A stretch of DNA of 64,000 nt from Phenylobacterium sp. (GTDB lineage: Bacteria; Pseudomonadota; Alphaproteobacteria; Caulobacterales; Caulobacteraceae). Both the position numbers and the translations under genes were made by a program. Positions 49,138 through 59,440 of this stretch are shown piece after piece. The stretch lies in NCBI RefSeq assembly GCF_030681155.1, contig NZ_JAUXXE010000024.1, positions 1 to 64,000 of the forward strand, given 5' to 3'. Numbering within the stretch: position 1 is the stretch's first letter; each line of letters opens with the position of its first letter. Below the pieces are notes generated by a model. That model was not told the DNA's origin, did no database searches, and worked only from the letters and a program-made list of their open reading frames with translations.

Positions 49138-50438
49138 CGTTGCGCCAGCAGGCCTTCGACCGCGAAGGCGCGGGCGTCCTCCTCAAGGCCTGAAGCCTTC
49201 AGGGCGCGAATGATCCGGGCGCGATCGCCGACGGGAGGCCCAGCGGCGCCGGCGTCGGCCGACAGCCAGAGAGCCAGCATGGCGGTCTCGCCCTGCAGTT
49301 TGGCGTCCCCTGCGAGATCGAGCGCCGTGGCCTTGGCCACGGTCGCCTTGCCCGGCTCGACGGCGCTGAACTTGGCGAATTCGCCGCGGGTATGGGCGGT
49401 CATCGGAGCGTCCAGGGCCGAGAGAAGGACGGCGGCGTTCTGCATCTTGGTCCGGCTCTTGGCGTCAGACACCGATCCGCGCTCGACCAGGCGATCCAGG
49501 GTCGGGCCGTCAGGCTTGCCGGACGCCGCCGCGATCAGAGCGTCGAGCAAGGCAAGGTCATTGGCCGCAATGCCCTCGGCGGTCAGGCCGCCGCGTTGGA
49601 CTTTCGCGCCGGCCAGATCGCCCGCGGCCACGGCCGCCATGGCGGTTCGCACCGGATCGGATCCGTCGATGGTCCAGGTCGCGAGGCCAGGCTCGCTGGG
49701 CCGCAAGGCTGCGGCGACCGCTGGCGATGGCTGGGCGGCGGCCACGTCGAGCCCGAGGCTGCGGGACAGGGCGTAATCCAAACCATTGCGGGCCGAGGCC
49801 GCGCCGGGATCGCCCCCGCCCGCGAGCTTGGCGCTCATCAGCCGGCCGAAGGTCGCGTCACGCCCCTGGCCCTGGGCCAGATCGAAGGTGAGTTGCGCCG
49901 CGCCGGCCTGACCGCCGCGCAATTGGCAATAGGCCCGCAGGCGCAGCCAGTAGATGTCCTCGCGTCCGCTCACCAGGCTCTCGGCGATATCGCAGGCGCG
50001 CTCGTCGGCGCCCGACAGCAACGCCGCCTCGGCCCCGGCCTGGGCCAGCACAGGGCTGCGCTCCAGATTGGCGGTTCGCGACAGGATCACGCCTGCGTCC
50101 TTAACCGCGCCCGTGGCGATCAAGGCGTTGATGCGAGCGCCAGCCATCTCCGGGTCCTGACCAGCGCCGTCCGGCCCGCTGGCGGCCGTGGCGAGCACGC
50201 GCCGGGCCAGGGCCTGGGCCGCTGGCGACAGCGGCTTGGCGGCGATCAACGGGATGACGGTCCTGGCGGTCTGTGCTGACGATCCGGCCCACAGCTCGGG
50301 TCCAAGACCAGTGTCTCGCGCGCCGTTGGAAAAGAAATCGGGCGCGCTCAATGTCGCCACCTCGATCGGCTGAGCGCCAGCGGCGGTTGCGAAAGCAAGA
50401 GCGCCAAGCGCCGTACTGAGAAGTCCCCGGCCCATCAT
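49134..50438 (-). CDS. secreted helical-repeat protein of unknown function
   Basis: A protein of about 434 residues. The start MMGRGLLST gives a signal peptide ending AAGAQ; an ATG/GTG seven codons earlier is possible. The mature sequence is Ala/Leu-rich helices in repeated antiparallel pairs (RACDIAESLVSGREDIYWLRLRAY, then QLTFDLAQGQGRD), a pattern similar to TPR/Sel1-like solenoids though no exact repeat is clear. It is not recognised beyond being a conserved alphaproteobacterial type found upstream of xerD, to which it is translationally coupled. Divergent from aroK. Confidence 0.7.
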   Translation of the reverse strand: MMGRGLLSTALGALAFATAAGAQPIEVATLSAPDFFSNGARDTGLGPELWAGSSAQTARTVIPLIAAKPLSPAAQALARRVLATAASGPDGAGQDPEMAGARINALIATGAVKDAGVILSRTANLERSPVLAQAGAEAALLSGADERACDIAESLVSGREDIYWLRLRAYCQLRGGQAGAAQLTFDLAQGQGRDATFGRLMSAKLAGGGDPGAASARNGLDYALSRSLGLDVAAAQPSPAVAAALRPSEPGLATWTIDGSDPVRTAMAAVAAGDLAGAKVQRGGLTAEGIAANDLALLDALIAAASGKPDGPTLDRLVERGSVSDAKSRTKMQNAAVLLSALDAPMTAHTRGEFAKFSAVEPGKATVAKATALDLAGDAKLQGETAMLALWLSADAGAAGPPVGDRARIIRALKASGLEEDARAFAVEGLLAQR

Positions 50439-50504
50439 CCCCTCGTCTTGCACCATCCGCGAAATTGGCGCGAATGACTTTGCTCGTGTAGACCTTCGCC
50501 GTTC

Positions 50505-51053
50505 ATGGACCGTTACACACCGCTACGCGCCCGCACCATCACCCTCGTCGGCCTGATGGGGGTCGGAAAATCAAGTGTCGGCCGCCGGCTCGCCAACGCG
50601 CTCGAGCTGCCTTTCAAGGACGCCGACGTCGAGATCGAAGCCGCCGCAGGGCGCTCCATTCCCGAAATCTTCGCCAGCCTGGGCGAGCCAGCCTTCCGTG
50701 AGGGAGAGCGCCGGGTGATCACCCGGTTGCTGGAAGATCCGCCCCACGTCCTGGCGACCGGCGGCGGCGCCTTCATCACCCCTGAGACCCGCGCCCTGAT
50801 CAAGGAACGCTCGATCTCAGTCTGGCTCAAGGCCGACCTCGAGGTGCTGGTGCGCCGGGTGGGCCGCAAGGACAACCGCCCGCTGATCACCGGCAAGGAT
50901 CCGCTGGAGGTCCTGACCGATCTGGCGGCCGTCCGCTATCCGATCTACGCCGAGGCCGATGTGACGGTCGAAACCGGCGACACCGCCCACCATGTCACGG
51001 TCGATCAGGTGATCCAGGCGCTGACCACATACCTGCAGGGACAAAATCCATGA
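50505..51053 (+). CDS. aroK: shikimate kinase
   Basis: A 182-residue kinase that phosphorylates shikimate in aromatic amino-acid synthesis. Walker A is [15 protein letters not shown], the shikimate-binding DADVEIE lies near 40, ATGGGAF holds the Gly-rich substrate loop, and the LID Arg lies in RKDNRPLI. The stop overlaps the aroB start by 4 bases, the common aroK-aroB pair. Confidence 0.95.
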   Translation: MDRYTPLRARTITLVGLMGVGKSSVGRRLANALELPFKDADVEIEAAAGRSIPEIFASLGEPAFREGERRVITRLLEDPPHVLATGGGAFITPETRALIKERSISVWLKADLEVLVRRVGRKDNRPLITGKDPLEVLTDLAAVRYPIYAEADVTVETGDTAHHVTVDQVIQALTTYLQGQNP

Positions 51054-52162
51054 GCCGCACTGTCCGCGTCGGACTGGCCGAGCGCGCCTATGACGTCGTG
51101 GTCGGCGAGGCCCTGCTGGACCGGGCCGGAACCCTGATCGCCCCGTTCTTCAAGAACATGCGGACCGCCATCATCAGCGACGCCACGGTCTGGGCCCTGC
51201 ATGGCGAGCGGTTGACCGCCGCCCTGGCCGCGGCAGGCATCGCGTCAAGCGCCATTGTCGTGCCGCCGGGCGAGCCGTCGAAGAGCTGGGAAGGCCTTGC
51301 CGACGTCTCGGACCAGCTGCTGGAGCTGGAGCTTGATCGCGGCGACGTCATCATCGCCTTTGGCGGCGGGGTGGTCGGCGATCTCGCGGGGTTCGCGGCG
51401 GCCATCTACAAGCGCGGCATCGACTTCATCCAGATCCCGACCACCCTGCTGGCTCAGGTCGACTCCTCGGTCGGCGGCAAGACCGCCATCGACACCGCGC
51501 GCGGCAAGAACCTGATCGGCGCCTTCCATCAGCCGAAACTGGTGCTGGCCGACCTCGACGTCCTGGCCACGCTGCCCGACCGCGAGATGCGGGCCGGTTA
51601 CGCCGAGATCATCAAGTACGGCCTGCTCGGCGACTTCGCCTTCTTCGAGTGGCTGGAAGCCAACGGCCAGGCCGTGCTGGCCCGCGAGCCGGACGCCCTG
51701 GCCTATGCGGTCGCCCGCTCAATCGAGATGAAGGCCGAGATCGTCGTCGAGGACGAGAAGGAGGCTGGGCGCCGCGCGTTGCTGAACCTTGGCCACACCT
51801 TCGGCCACGCCCTCGAAGCCGAGACCGGCTACGGCGAAGCGCTGCTGCACGGCGAGGCCGTGGCCGCCGGCTCGGCCATCGCCTTCCGGTTCTCGGCGGC
51901 TCAAGGCCTTTGCGACAGCCAGGACGCCCAGCGCGCCGAGGCCGCCATCGCCGCCGTCGGCCTGCCAACCCGCCTGACGGCGGTGTCCTCAGGCCAGTTC
52001 GGAGCCGACCAGTTGGTTCGCCACATGGGCCAGGACAAGAAGGCCGAGGGCGGCAAGCTGACCTTCATCCTCGCCCGCGCGCTCGGCGACACCTTCGTCG
52101 CCAAGGACGTGAGCGCGCAAGCCGTGCGGGACTTCCTGGTCTCCGAAGGGGCGCTTCCGTGA
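51050..52162 (+). CDS. aroB: 3-dehydroquinate synthase
   Basis: A 370-residue NAD- and metal-dependent cyclase forming dehydroquinate from [24 protein letters not shown] and [19 protein letters not shown] are the NAD/substrate motifs, and metal ligands are Glu in [12 protein letters not shown] and His in [12 protein letters not shown] and LHGEAVAAG. It overlaps both aroK (4 bases) and the following membrane-protein gene (GTGA, 4 bases), so the three genes form an operon. Confidence 0.96.
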   Translation: MSRTVRVGLAERAYDVVVGEALLDRAGTLIAPFFKNMRTAIISDATVWALHGERLTAALAAAGIASSAIVVPPGEPSKSWEGLADVSDQLLELELDRGDVIIAFGGGVVGDLAGFAAAIYKRGIDFIQIPTTLLAQVDSSVGGKTAIDTARGKNLIGAFHQPKLVLADLDVLATLPDREMRAGYAEIIKYGLLGDFAFFEWLEANGQAVLAREPDALAYAVARSIEMKAEIVVEDEKEAGRRALLNLGHTFGHALEAETGYGEALLHGEAVAAGSAIAFRFSAAQGLCDSQDAQRAEAAIAAVGLPTRLTAVSSGQFGADQLVRHMGQDKKAEGGKLTFILARALGDTFVAKDVSAQAVRDFLVSEGALP

Positions 52163-53448
52163 CGATCGTCGCCGTCCTCGCCGGTCTCGCGCCGGCGCTG
52201 GTCGTTCTCCTAAGTCTCTCAGGCCTGATCTCGGCGGCCGAAACCTCGATGACCGCCGCCAGCCGCGGCCGGATGCACCAGCTCGAACGCGAAGGCGACC
52301 GAGCGGCCAAGCGCATCAACAAGATGATGGCCGATCAGGAGAAGATGATCGGCGCCATCCTGCTGTCGAACAACGTCATCAATATCGGCGCCTCGGCCCT
52401 CACCACCGTGGCCCTGTCGGCGGTGTTTCCGGGTCCGGTCGGGGCGCTGATGGCCACCGCCATCATGACCGTCCTGATCGTGATCTTCAGCGAGATCCTG
52501 CCCAAGACCCTGGCCATCGCCCGCGCTGACGACGTGGCCCGCGCCCTGTCGGTGCCGACCTATTGGGTTGTGCGGATCTTCGGCCCACTGGCCAACGGGG
52601 CCCAGTGGGTCGTGCGCCACACCTTGCGCCCGTTCGGCATCAAGCTGTCGATGGAGACGGACGTGCTGGCGGCTCACGAGGAGATCCGCGGCGCGGTGGA
52701 GTACCACCATTCCGAAGGCCTGGTGGAAAGCCGCGAACGCCACATGCTGGGCGGGGTGCTGGACCTATCGGAGATGGATGTGACGCAGGTGATGGTCCAT
52801 CGGCGCTCGATCTCGATGCTGGACGCCGACCTGCCGGCCCGCGAACTGGTCGCCGAGATGCTGGAAACTGGCCACAGCCGGGTGCCGCTCTATCGCGACG
52901 AGCCTGAAAACGTCATCGGCATCCTCCACGCCAAGGACCTGCTGGCGTCCCTGGCCGCCTGCGGCGGGGCGGTGGACAAGCTGGACATCCCAGGTATCGC
53001 CCGCGAGCCGTGGTTCATTCCCGAGACCACCAGCCTGAAGGACCAACTCGGCGCCTTCCTGAAACGCCAGGCCCACTTCGCTCTCGTGGTGGATGAATAT
53101 GGCGCCCTGCAAGGGCTGATCACCCTGGAGGACATCCTCGAGGAGATCGTCGGGGAGATTGAAGACGAACACGACAAGGCCCTGGAGGGCGTCCGCCGCC
53201 AGACCGACGGCTCGGTCGTCGTCGACGGCTGGGTCGCCATCCGCGACTTGAACCGCGCGCTGGACTGGGACTTGCCGGACGACGACGCGGTGACGGTGGC
53301 AGGCCTGGTGATCCACGAGGCCCAGACCATCCCCAAGGTCGGCCAGACCTGGACCTTCCACGGCCATAGATTCCAGGTTGTGAAACGCGAGCGGAACCAG
53401 ATCACCGCCTTGCGAGTTTCACCGCGCCAAGAAATCGCGAGTGACTAG
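52159..53448 (+). CDS. CNNM/CorC (HlyC) family membrane protein
   Basis: A 429-residue protein. The start is the GTG overlapping the aroB stop. The N-terminal DUF21/CNNM domain has four hydrophobic segments (1-150) with [28 protein letters not shown] pair follows ([24 protein letters not shown] ... [24 protein letters not shown]), then a CorC_HlyC C-terminal domain ([18 protein letters not shown]). Family members transport or regulate Mg2+ and Co2+. The pairing with aro genes is conserved in alphaproteobacteria without a known link. Confidence 0.9.
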   Translation: MTIVAVLAGLAPALVVLLSLSGLISAAETSMTAASRGRMHQLEREGDRAAKRINKMMADQEKMIGAILLSNNVINIGASALTTVALSAVFPGPVGALMATAIMTVLIVIFSEILPKTLAIARADDVARALSVPTYWVVRIFGPLANGAQWVVRHTLRPFGIKLSMETDVLAAHEEIRGAVEYHHSEGLVESRERHMLGGVLDLSEMDVTQVMVHRRSISMLDADLPARELVAEMLETGHSRVPLYRDEPENVIGILHAKDLLASLAACGGAVDKLDIPGIAREPWFIPETTSLKDQLGAFLKRQAHFALVVDEYGALQGLITLEDILEEIVGEIEDEHDKALEGVRRQTDGSVVVDGWVAIRDLNRALDWDLPDDDAVTVAGLVIHEAQTIPKVGQTWTFHGHRFQVVKRERNQITALRVSPRQEIASD

Positions 53449-53505
53449 AAGAGTCGACAATCCGACAGACAACCGCCGTTCAACAACGTCTTTTGAACGC
53501 TGAAG

Positions 53506-53525
53506 CTCCCGCATCACGGGAGTTT
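53506..53525 (+). terminator. weak terminator after the CorC-like gene
   Basis: 6-bp stem CTCCCG/CGGGAG with a CATCA loop, then TTT. It lies 57 bases after the stop. Short stem and tract make this tentative. Confidence 0.4.
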
Positions 53526-53635
53526 GCCGAACGGCGTTCTCCAGATAACTCGCTGTAGGCGAGAAACTGCACTATGGTCTATCTCGCGTTTCCGTTCGAA
53601 CCACAGTTTTCCTTACAGGATTTGGAACTTCCAGA

Positions 53636-54013
53636 ATGACGGGACTACCCGACCTTGCCGGCCTCCGCGTTCTCGTCGTGGAAGACGAGATGATGGTCTC
53701 GATGCTGATCGAGGACATGCTGGAAGACCTTGGCTGCACGGTCGTCGGCCCCGCCTCGCGTCTGGACGAAGCCATCGAGCTGGCGAACACCGCCGAACTC
53801 GACTGCGCTGTTCTCGACGTGAACCTGGGCGGGCAGCCGATTTTCCCGCTGGCCGATCTGCTGCGCGCTAAGGGCGCGCCCTTCGCTTTCGCCACCGGCT
53901 ACGGTGACGCGGGTCTCCGGGAAGCCGATCGCGGCTCCCCGGTCCTGCAAAAGCCCTTCCGTGAAGGCGACCTCGCCCGGATCCTGGGCGAGCTTCGCCT
54001 TCGGGTCGGCTAG
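53636..54013 (+). CDS. single-domain response regulator
   Basis: A 125-residue receiver with no output domain. The acidic pair is in VLVVEDEMM, the phospho-acceptor Asp in CAVLDVNLGG, Thr in FATGYGD and Lys in LQKPFREGD. The form FxTGYGxxGL is typical of receivers that serve HWE-type kinases in alphaproteobacteria. It has no kinase next to it. The stop overlaps the convergent molybdenum-hydroxylase stop by 4 bases. Confidence 0.9.
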   Translation: MTGLPDLAGLRVLVVEDEMMVSMLIEDMLEDLGCTVVGPASRLDEAIELANTAELDCAVLDVNLGGQPIFPLADLLRAKGAPFAFATGYGDAGLREADRGSPVLQKPFREGDLARILGELRLRVG

Positions 54014-56274
54014 AGCCCCACCGCCAGCATCCCCTCGAGGACCTTCTCCGGCGTCATCGGATAGTCGCGCAGACGCACGCCGGTGGCGTTGTAGATGGCG
54101 TTGGCCACCGCCGCCCCGGCCCCGCAGATGCCCAGTTCGCCGACGCCCTTGATCCCCATCGGATTGGCCTTGTCGTCAGCCTCGTCGAGGAAGATGGCGT
54201 CCAGGTCGACGATGTCGGCATGGGCGGGCACCAGATAGCCGGCCATGTCCTGGTTGATGAACGAGCCATAGCGGGCGTCCACGACGTTGCTCTCGGTCAA
54301 GGCCGTTCCCACGCCCCAGATCATGCCGCCGGTGATCTGGCTGCGTGCGGTCTTGGCGTTAAGGATGCGGCCGGCGGCGAACACCCCGAACATCTTCCGC
54401 ATACGGACTTCACCGGTGACAGTGTCCACGCCGACCTCGGCGAAGTGGGCGCCGTAGGTGTGCTGGGAATAGTCGCGGGCGTCGGCGGCGGGCGAGATCG
54501 AGCCCTCCACATAGACGCCCTCAGGCGCGGCCCGGGCGACCAGGGCCGCCAGGGTCTCGCTGCGGTTTTCGATGGCGATGTTGCCGTTTTCGAAGGTCAC
54601 ATACTCAGCCGGCCCGCCGTAGAGCGGCGAGTTGGGGTCGCCGACCGCCAGCTCGGTGAGCGCCTTGCGAAGGTTCATACCGGCCTCGTAGGCGGCCGAC
54701 CCGGCCGTGGCCGCGCCGAACTGACCGCCCGATCCAGGGGCTGGAGGGAAGTTCGAATCCCCCATCTCGACCTTCACCTGTTCCATCGGCACGCCCATGG
54801 TTTCGGCGGTGATCTGTGCAAGGATCGTATAGGTGCCGGTGCCGATGTCGGTCATCCCCTGGCGCAGGGTGATGGTCCCATCAGCGTCGATGCGAACCCC
54901 CGCCTTGGCCGGCAGCAGGAAGTTGCCGCGAATGGCCGCCGCCATGCCCATGCCGACCAGCCAGCGGCCATCGCGAACCTGGCCCGGCTTTGGATTGCGA
55001 CGCTCCCACCCGAAGCGGGCGGCGCCGTCGCGCATGCACTGGACCAATTGGCGGACGGAGAACGGCTTGCCGGTTTCCGGATCCACGTCCGGCTCGTTGC
55101 GGATGCGCAGCTCGATCGGATCGAGGCCGAGCTTCTCGGCCAGTTCGTCCATCGCGCATTCCAGGCTTAGCATGCCCGGGGCTTCGCCCGGCGCGCGCAT
55201 CGGCCCGGCGCCCGGCAGGTCCATCTTCACCAGCCGGTGCCCGGTCAGGCGATTTGGGGCGGCGTAGAGGTTGCGCGAGAAATTGGCCGCGTGCTCGGTG
55301 AAGATCGCGTTGCGGGCGCAGTGGGTAATCGCCTCGACCGCGAAAGCCGTCAGCCGCCCGTCAGGCTGGGCGCCCAACCGAACCCGCATGCTGACCGCGG
55401 GACGGTGGATAGTGCCGTGGAACATCTGCTGGCGGGTGTAGGCGAGCTTGACCGGCTGGCCCAAGGCGCGAGCCGCCAGCGCCGATAGGATCAGGTCGTC
55501 ATAGGCCTGCCCCTTCCCGCCGAAGCCTCCGCCGATGTAGCGCGTCAGCAGGTGGACGTGATCTGAGGGGATTGCGAGCGTTTCGGCCAGGGCGTGCTGT
55601 CCGCCCTTCACCATCTGGATCGAGGTGTGGACCGTGACCTTGTCCCCATCCCACCAGGCGGTGGTGGCGCAGGGCTCCATCTGCACGTGGTTCTGGACCG
55701 GGCTTTCGTAGGTCTCATCGACCGTCACCGGCGCAGCGGCGAAGGCGGCGGGGAAGTCGCCGATATGGACGTCCTCCTCACCCGGCGGCTGGTCGGCCTG
55801 GTCGAAGCTGGCGACGAAATCGACCACGCCTTGCTCAGCGGCGTACTCGATCTCGATCAGGTTCGCTGCGGCCCGGGCGTTCTCAAACGTGTCAGCGACC
55901 ACAAAGGCGACGGTCTGGCCGAAATTCTCGATCCGGTCGCTGGCCAACGCCGGGTTCGACGGTCGCTGGCTGCGGGGATTGGCCCGCGTGCCGCGCGGCG
56001 CCTGGGCCGGCGCGTTCAGGTGGCTCCAAACCAGCAGCACGCCAGGCGAGGCCTCGGCGGCGGAGGTGTCGATACGGGTGATCCTGCCCTTGGCGATCGA
56101 GGCGGTGGCCATGTAGCCGATGGCCGGGCGCGAGGGCGCCTCGACCTCGTAGGCGTAGGGCGCCGAGCCGGTGACCTTCAGTCGCCCCTCATAGCGATCG
56201 ACGCCCTTGCCGATCAGGCCGCCGCGATTTTCGGTGATGGGGTTGGGCGCAGCCCAATCCTTGACGGAGCTCAT
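54010..56274 (-). CDS. molybdopterin-binding subunit of an aldehyde/xanthine dehydrogenase family enzyme
   Basis: A 754-residue large subunit holding the molybdenum cofactor. [13 protein letters not shown] and [21 protein letters not shown] are cofactor-binding blocks, [19 protein letters not shown] is the second, and the catalytic Glu lies in [24 protein letters not shown]. Size and subunit order (Fe-S, FAD, Mo) match the PaoABC/YagTSR type, which oxidises aromatic aldehydes. The ATG overlaps the FAD subunit stop by 4 bases. Substrate is not determined by sequence. Confidence 0.93.
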   Translation of the reverse strand: MSSVKDWAAPNPITENRGGLIGKGVDRYEGRLKVTGSAPYAYEVEAPSRPAIGYMATASIAKGRITRIDTSAAEASPGVLLVWSHLNAPAQAPRGTRANPRSQRPSNPALASDRIENFGQTVAFVVADTFENARAAANLIEIEYAAEQGVVDFVASFDQADQPPGEEDVHIGDFPAAFAAAPVTVDETYESPVQNHVQMEPCATTAWWDGDKVTVHTSIQMVKGGQHALAETLAIPSDHVHLLTRYIGGGFGGKGQAYDDLILSALAARALGQPVKLAYTRQQMFHGTIHRPAVSMRVRLGAQPDGRLTAFAVEAITHCARNAIFTEHAANFSRNLYAAPNRLTGHRLVKMDLPGAGPMRAPGEAPGMLSLECAMDELAEKLGLDPIELRIRNEPDVDPETGKPFSVRQLVQCMRDGAARFGWERRNPKPGQVRDGRWLVGMGMAAAIRGNFLLPAKAGVRIDADGTITLRQGMTDIGTGTYTILAQITAETMGVPMEQVKVEMGDSNFPPAPGSGGQFGAATAGSAAYEAGMNLRKALTELAVGDPNSPLYGGPAEYVTFENGNIAIENRSETLAALVARAAPEGVYVEGSISPAADARDYSQHTYGAHFAEVGVDTVTGEVRMRKMFGVFAAGRILNAKTARSQITGGMIWGVGTALTESNVVDARYGSFINQDMAGYLVPAHADIVDLDAIFLDEADDKANPMGIKGVGELGICGAGAAVANAIYNATGVRLRDYPMTPEKVLEGMLAVGL

Positions 56275-57224
56275 GCGACCCTCCGGGTCTTGGACTCTTC
56301 GATGGCGGCGGCGGCCAGACGGCCGACCAGCGTGATCTTCAGGGCGTTGTGGTCGTTGCGGTCGGCCTTGGACAGCTCGGCTTCAGCGGCCTCGGCCGGC
56401 GAGGCCCCCGACGAGAGCGCATCCTCGGTATGGGCGGCGCGCCAGGGCTTGTGGGCCACGGCGCCGAAAGCCACCCGGCCGCCCGCCACCGCCACGCTGG
56501 CGATGCCGTGAGCGTAGGAAGCACGGCCGCGAACCTTGCGGTAGACCTGACCGCCCTCAGGCGGCGGCGGCACCAGCACGGCGGTGATCAACTCGCCAGG
56601 CGCGAGATCGGTCTCCACCTGCGGGGTGTCGCCCGGCAGACGATGCAGATCCTGGACGGCCAGGGTGCGCGATGCGCCAGTGGGCGTCAGGGTCTCGACG
56701 CTGGCGCCCAAGGCGGTCAGGGCCACGGCCATGTCGGAGGGATGGGTGGCGATGCAGGCCTTGCTGGCGCCGAAGATGGCGTCGTGCGCGCCGTGCACGC
56801 CCTCCAGGGCGCTGCAGCCGGAGCCGGGCTGGCGCTTATTGCAGGGCTTGGTGGTGTCGTAGAAATACGCGCACCGGGTCCGCTGGAGCAGATTGCCCGC
56901 CGTCGTCGCCTTATTGCGAAGTTGACCCGAGGCGCCTGAGACCAGGGCCCGCACCAGCACAGGATACAGCTCTCGCACCCGAGGATGGGCGGCGAGCTTG
57001 CTATTCACCATCGCCCCGCCGATCCGCAGGCCGCCATTGACCTCCTCGACGCCGGCGAACGGCAGTCGGCCGACATCGACCAGATGGGTCGGCCGCTCGA
57101 TGTCCAACTTCATCAAATCAAGCAGATTGGTGCCGCCAGCCAGGAACTTGGCCCCAGGGTTCTCCGCGACCGCCTTTACGGCGGATAGAGCGTCGGGCGC
57201 GCGTTCGTAGGTAAAGGGTCTCAT
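56271..57224 (-). CDS. FAD-binding subunit of the molybdenum hydroxylase, with an extra Fe-S motif
   Basis: A 317-residue subunit. The start ATG at 57224 begins [11 protein letters not shown]; the longer open frame upstream is a shadow of the Fe-S gene. FAD-binding motifs are [15 protein letters not shown] and [18 protein letters not shown]...[13 protein letters not shown] has the cysteine cluster known from E. coli PaoB, where it holds an additional [4Fe-4S] centre. It passes electrons between the Fe-S subunit and FAD. Overlaps both neighbours by 4 bases. Confidence 0.93.
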   Translation of the reverse strand: MRPFTYERAPDALSAVKAVAENPGAKFLAGGTNLLDLMKLDIERPTHLVDVGRLPFAGVEEVNGGLRIGGAMVNSKLAAHPRVRELYPVLVRALVSGASGQLRNKATTAGNLLQRTRCAYFYDTTKPCNKRQPGSGCSALEGVHGAHDAIFGASKACIATHPSDMAVALTALGASVETLTPTGASRTLAVQDLHRLPGDTPQVETDLAPGELITAVLVPPPPEGGQVYRKVRGRASYAHGIASVAVAGGRVAFGAVAHKPWRAAHTEDALSSGASPAEAAEAELSKADRNDHNALKITLVGRLAAAAIEESKTRRVA

Positions 57225-57727
57225 GCGGCGCCTCCCGCGACGCTGCGGATGGCCGCTACGATCTGGGGATAGGCCGAGCAGCGGCAGATGTTTCCGCTCA
57301 TCCGCTCGCGGATCTCGGCCTCGCTCAGGTCGACTATCGCCGCGACGTCCTCCATCACCTGGCTTGGCCAACCGTCGGCGGCTTCCTGCAACATGCCAAC
57401 TGCCGAACAGATCTGGCCCGGCGTGCAGTACCCGCACTGGAAGGCGTCATTTTCCAGAAACGCCTGCTGCACCGGATGCAGGTTCTCGGCCGTGCCCAGC
57501 CCCTCGATGGTCGTGACCTGGTCGCCGTCGTGCATCGCCAGCAGCGAAAGACAGGAATTGATCCGCGCTCCGTTCACCAGCACCGTACAGGCGCCGCACT
57601 GACCGTGATCGCACCCTTTCTTCGAGCCGATCAGCCCAAGATGCTCGCGCAAGGCGTCCAACAAGGTTGTGCGCGAATCGACGTCGAGCGTCCGCGCCGT
57701 TCCGTTAACCGTGATCGTCGTCTTCAA
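57221..57727 (-). CDS. (2Fe-2S) subunit of the molybdenum hydroxylase
   Basis: A 168-residue subunit with two [2Fe-2S] clusters: plant-type [15 protein letters not shown]...SC and the helical [11 protein letters not shown]...GNICRCSAY. The TTG at 57727 is preferred because GGGGAGG lies seven bases upstream and the protein then opens with KTTITVNG as the family does; a GTG ten codons earlier has no Shine-Dalgarno. Unlike PaoA of E. coli there is no twin-arginine signal, so the enzyme should be cytoplasmic. First gene of the three-gene operon. Confidence 0.9.
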   Translation of the reverse strand: MKTTITVNGTARTLDVDSRTTLLDALREHLGLIGSKKGCDHGQCGACTVLVNGARINSCLSLLAMHDGDQVTTIEGLGTAENLHPVQQAFLENDAFQCGYCTPGQICSAVGMLQEAADGWPSQVMEDVAAIVDLSEAEIRERMSGNICRCSAYPQIVAAIRSVAGGAA

Positions 57728-57823
57728 AATCTCGCCTCCCCAGGCGTGAGCGCTCACACACTTGTTGGTCAGCCCCTTACGAAACGCGTGCTGAACCTGT
57801 CTGATCCGCGGTGTCTTAGCTTC

Positions 57824-58114
57824 CTAGCTATCTTCGCCGGGCGCCAGCGCCTTGATGGACAGCGCATGGACCGGTCCGGCGAGTTCGTCGGAAAGTGCCT
57901 TGTAAATCAGTCTTTGGCGCACCACCTTCGACGTTCCGGCGAAGGCTTGAGCCTCAATTAGTACGTTAAAATGGCTCTCTCCGCCTGGTGTCGCGCCCGC
58001 GTGACCGGCATGCCGGTCGGAGTCGTCTTGGACTTCCAGGCGGGTGGGCGAGAACGCCGCAGTGAGCTTGTCGTGGATGGTCTCAAATATGGCGCCCATC
58101 GGCTTCATGTTCAA
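57824..58114 (-). CDS. BolA family protein
   Basis: A 96-residue stress and iron-sulfur-linked regulator/adaptor that pairs with monothiol glutaredoxins. The class II KH-like fold is recognised by IHDKLTAAFSPTRLEVQDDSDRHAGHAG, SHFNVLIEAQAFAGTSKVVRQRLIYKAL and the conserved His in HALSIKAL. The start may be the internal Met six codons in. Divergent from the J-domain gene, an arrangement common in Caulobacter relatives ahead of cobS. Confidence 0.92.
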   Translation of the reverse strand: MNMKPMGAIFETIHDKLTAAFSPTRLEVQDDSDRHAGHAGATPGGESHFNVLIEAQAFAGTSKVVRQRLIYKALSDELAGPVHALSIKALAPGEDS

Positions 58115-58151
58115 TTCTTGAAAGCGAACTCAGGAACCTCATACTTGGGCC

Positions 58152-58805
58152 ATGGCCGGCGCGTTTCAATACAAGCCTAAGTTCGTCGATATCCGGGTGC
58201 GTCCCCCCTCCTCCGAGGAGGCCACGCAGACGGACGACGTCTATGCGCTCAAGCCCGGTGAACGGGCCTGCGACAACCCGGGGTGCCGGGCTGCGGCGAC
58301 GGCGCGCGCGCCGAAATCGCGCGACATGCTGAACGAACACTACTGGTTCTGCCAACCGCACGCGGCGGAGTACAACAAGCAGTGGAACTTCTTCGCCGGC
58401 ATGAGCGAAGGCGAGGTGCGTCAGCGCCAGGCGCAAAGCGCGGCCGGCGATCGCCCGACCTGGCAATTCAAGGCCAGCAAGTTTTCACGCGAGGCCGCTG
58501 CGGCCGCGCATGGCTTCGGCAAGGGCGAGGGCTATAGCGACCCGTTCAGCCTGTTCGGCGGCGGTCAACGCCCCAAGCCCAGTCCGGAAGCCGCCAACGC
58601 CCGGCGCATCGGCAAGATCGAACGCAACGCCCTGGCCGACCTCGACCTCGACGAGGACGCCGACGGCCCCACCATCCGCGCCCGCTATATCGAGCTGGTG
58701 AAGCGCTGCCACCCGGACTCCAACGGCGGAGACCGCTCGGCCGAGCACAAGCTGCAGCGCGTGATCAAAGCCTATCAGTCGCTGAAGAAAGCGAAGATGG
58801 CCTAG
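58152..58805 (+). CDS. J-domain protein with N-terminal zinc-binding region
   Basis: A 217-residue protein. The N-terminal half has Cys40, Cys45, Cys67 and His70 (ACDNPGC...YWFCQPH), a probable metal site. The C-terminal 55 residues form a J domain with His187-Pro-Asp189 in RCHPDSNGG, so it should stimulate DnaK. In many alphaproteobacteria it precedes cobS; here cobS is about 5 kb away, with other genes between. Confidence 0.9.
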   Translation: MAGAFQYKPKFVDIRVRPPSSEEATQTDDVYALKPGERACDNPGCRAAATARAPKSRDMLNEHYWFCQPHAAEYNKQWNFFAGMSEGEVRQRQAQSAAGDRPTWQFKASKFSREAAAAAHGFGKGEGYSDPFSLFGGGQRPKPSPEAANARRIGKIERNALADLDLDEDADGPTIRARYIELVKRCHPDSNGGDRSAEHKLQRVIKAYQSLKKAKMA

Positions 58806-59440
58806 GCCCAGCGCTGGGGCGGGGCCTTGGCGTGAAGTTCCTCCATGCGCTGGCGCAGTTCGGTCATGAACGTCGTCTTGTCGCCCTGCCAATGCAAAGG
58901 CTCGCCGACCAGCACCGTGCAGTTCATCGGCACGGGAACGACGCCACCCTTGGGCAGCACGCGGCCTGCCCCCTGTAGCCAGACCGGAATGACCGGCGCC
59001 TCAGGGACGTCGGCGGCCAGCCGGGCGACGCCGCTCTTAAAGTCCGACATCGCCTCTCCGTCGCCGCGCGTGCCTTCCGGAAAAATCAGGATGATGTCGC
59101 CGGCCTTCAGCGCCTCGCGGACCGGGGCCAGGACGTCGACGCCGGCGCCGGCCTTGTCGCGCGCCACCGGCACGATCCCGATAATGGTGTTGGAGAGCCA
59201 GCTGATCAGTCCGCCGCGCAGGAAATAGTCAGCCGCCGCCGCCGGTCGCACCCAGTCCAGCCCGCGCGACGGATAAAGCGTCAGCATCAGGATCGTGTCG
59301 ACATGGCTGGCATGGTTGGCGACCAGGATGGCCGGACCCTTCAGCGGCAGCCGCTCGCGCCCAACAATATCGGCGCCGGTGAAGATGCGCGCGATCGGAC
59401 GGGCGATCAGCACCAAGACAAGGCGGCGGAACAGACGCAT
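58802..59440 (-). CDS. 1-acylglycerol-3-phosphate acyltransferase (PlsC family)
   Basis: A 212-residue membrane acyltransferase. Block I is NHASHVDTI (HX4D), block III FPEGTRGDGE, block IV VIPVWLQGAG. It should acylate lysophosphatidic acid or a related lysolipid. Its ATG overlaps the CdsA-like stop by one base (TGATG), so it is the second gene of a CdsA-PlsC pair. Overlaps the J-domain stop by 4 bases tail to tail. Confidence 0.9.
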   Translation of the reverse strand: MRLFRRLVLVLIARPIARIFTGADIVGRERLPLKGPAILVANHASHVDTILMLTLYPSRGLDWVRPAAAADYFLRGGLISWLSNTIIGIVPVARDKAGAGVDVLAPVREALKAGDIILIFPEGTRGDGEAMSDFKSGVARLAADVPEAPVIPVWLQGAGRVLPKGGVVPVPMNCTVLVGEPLHWQGDKTTFMTELRQRMEELHAKAPPQRWA

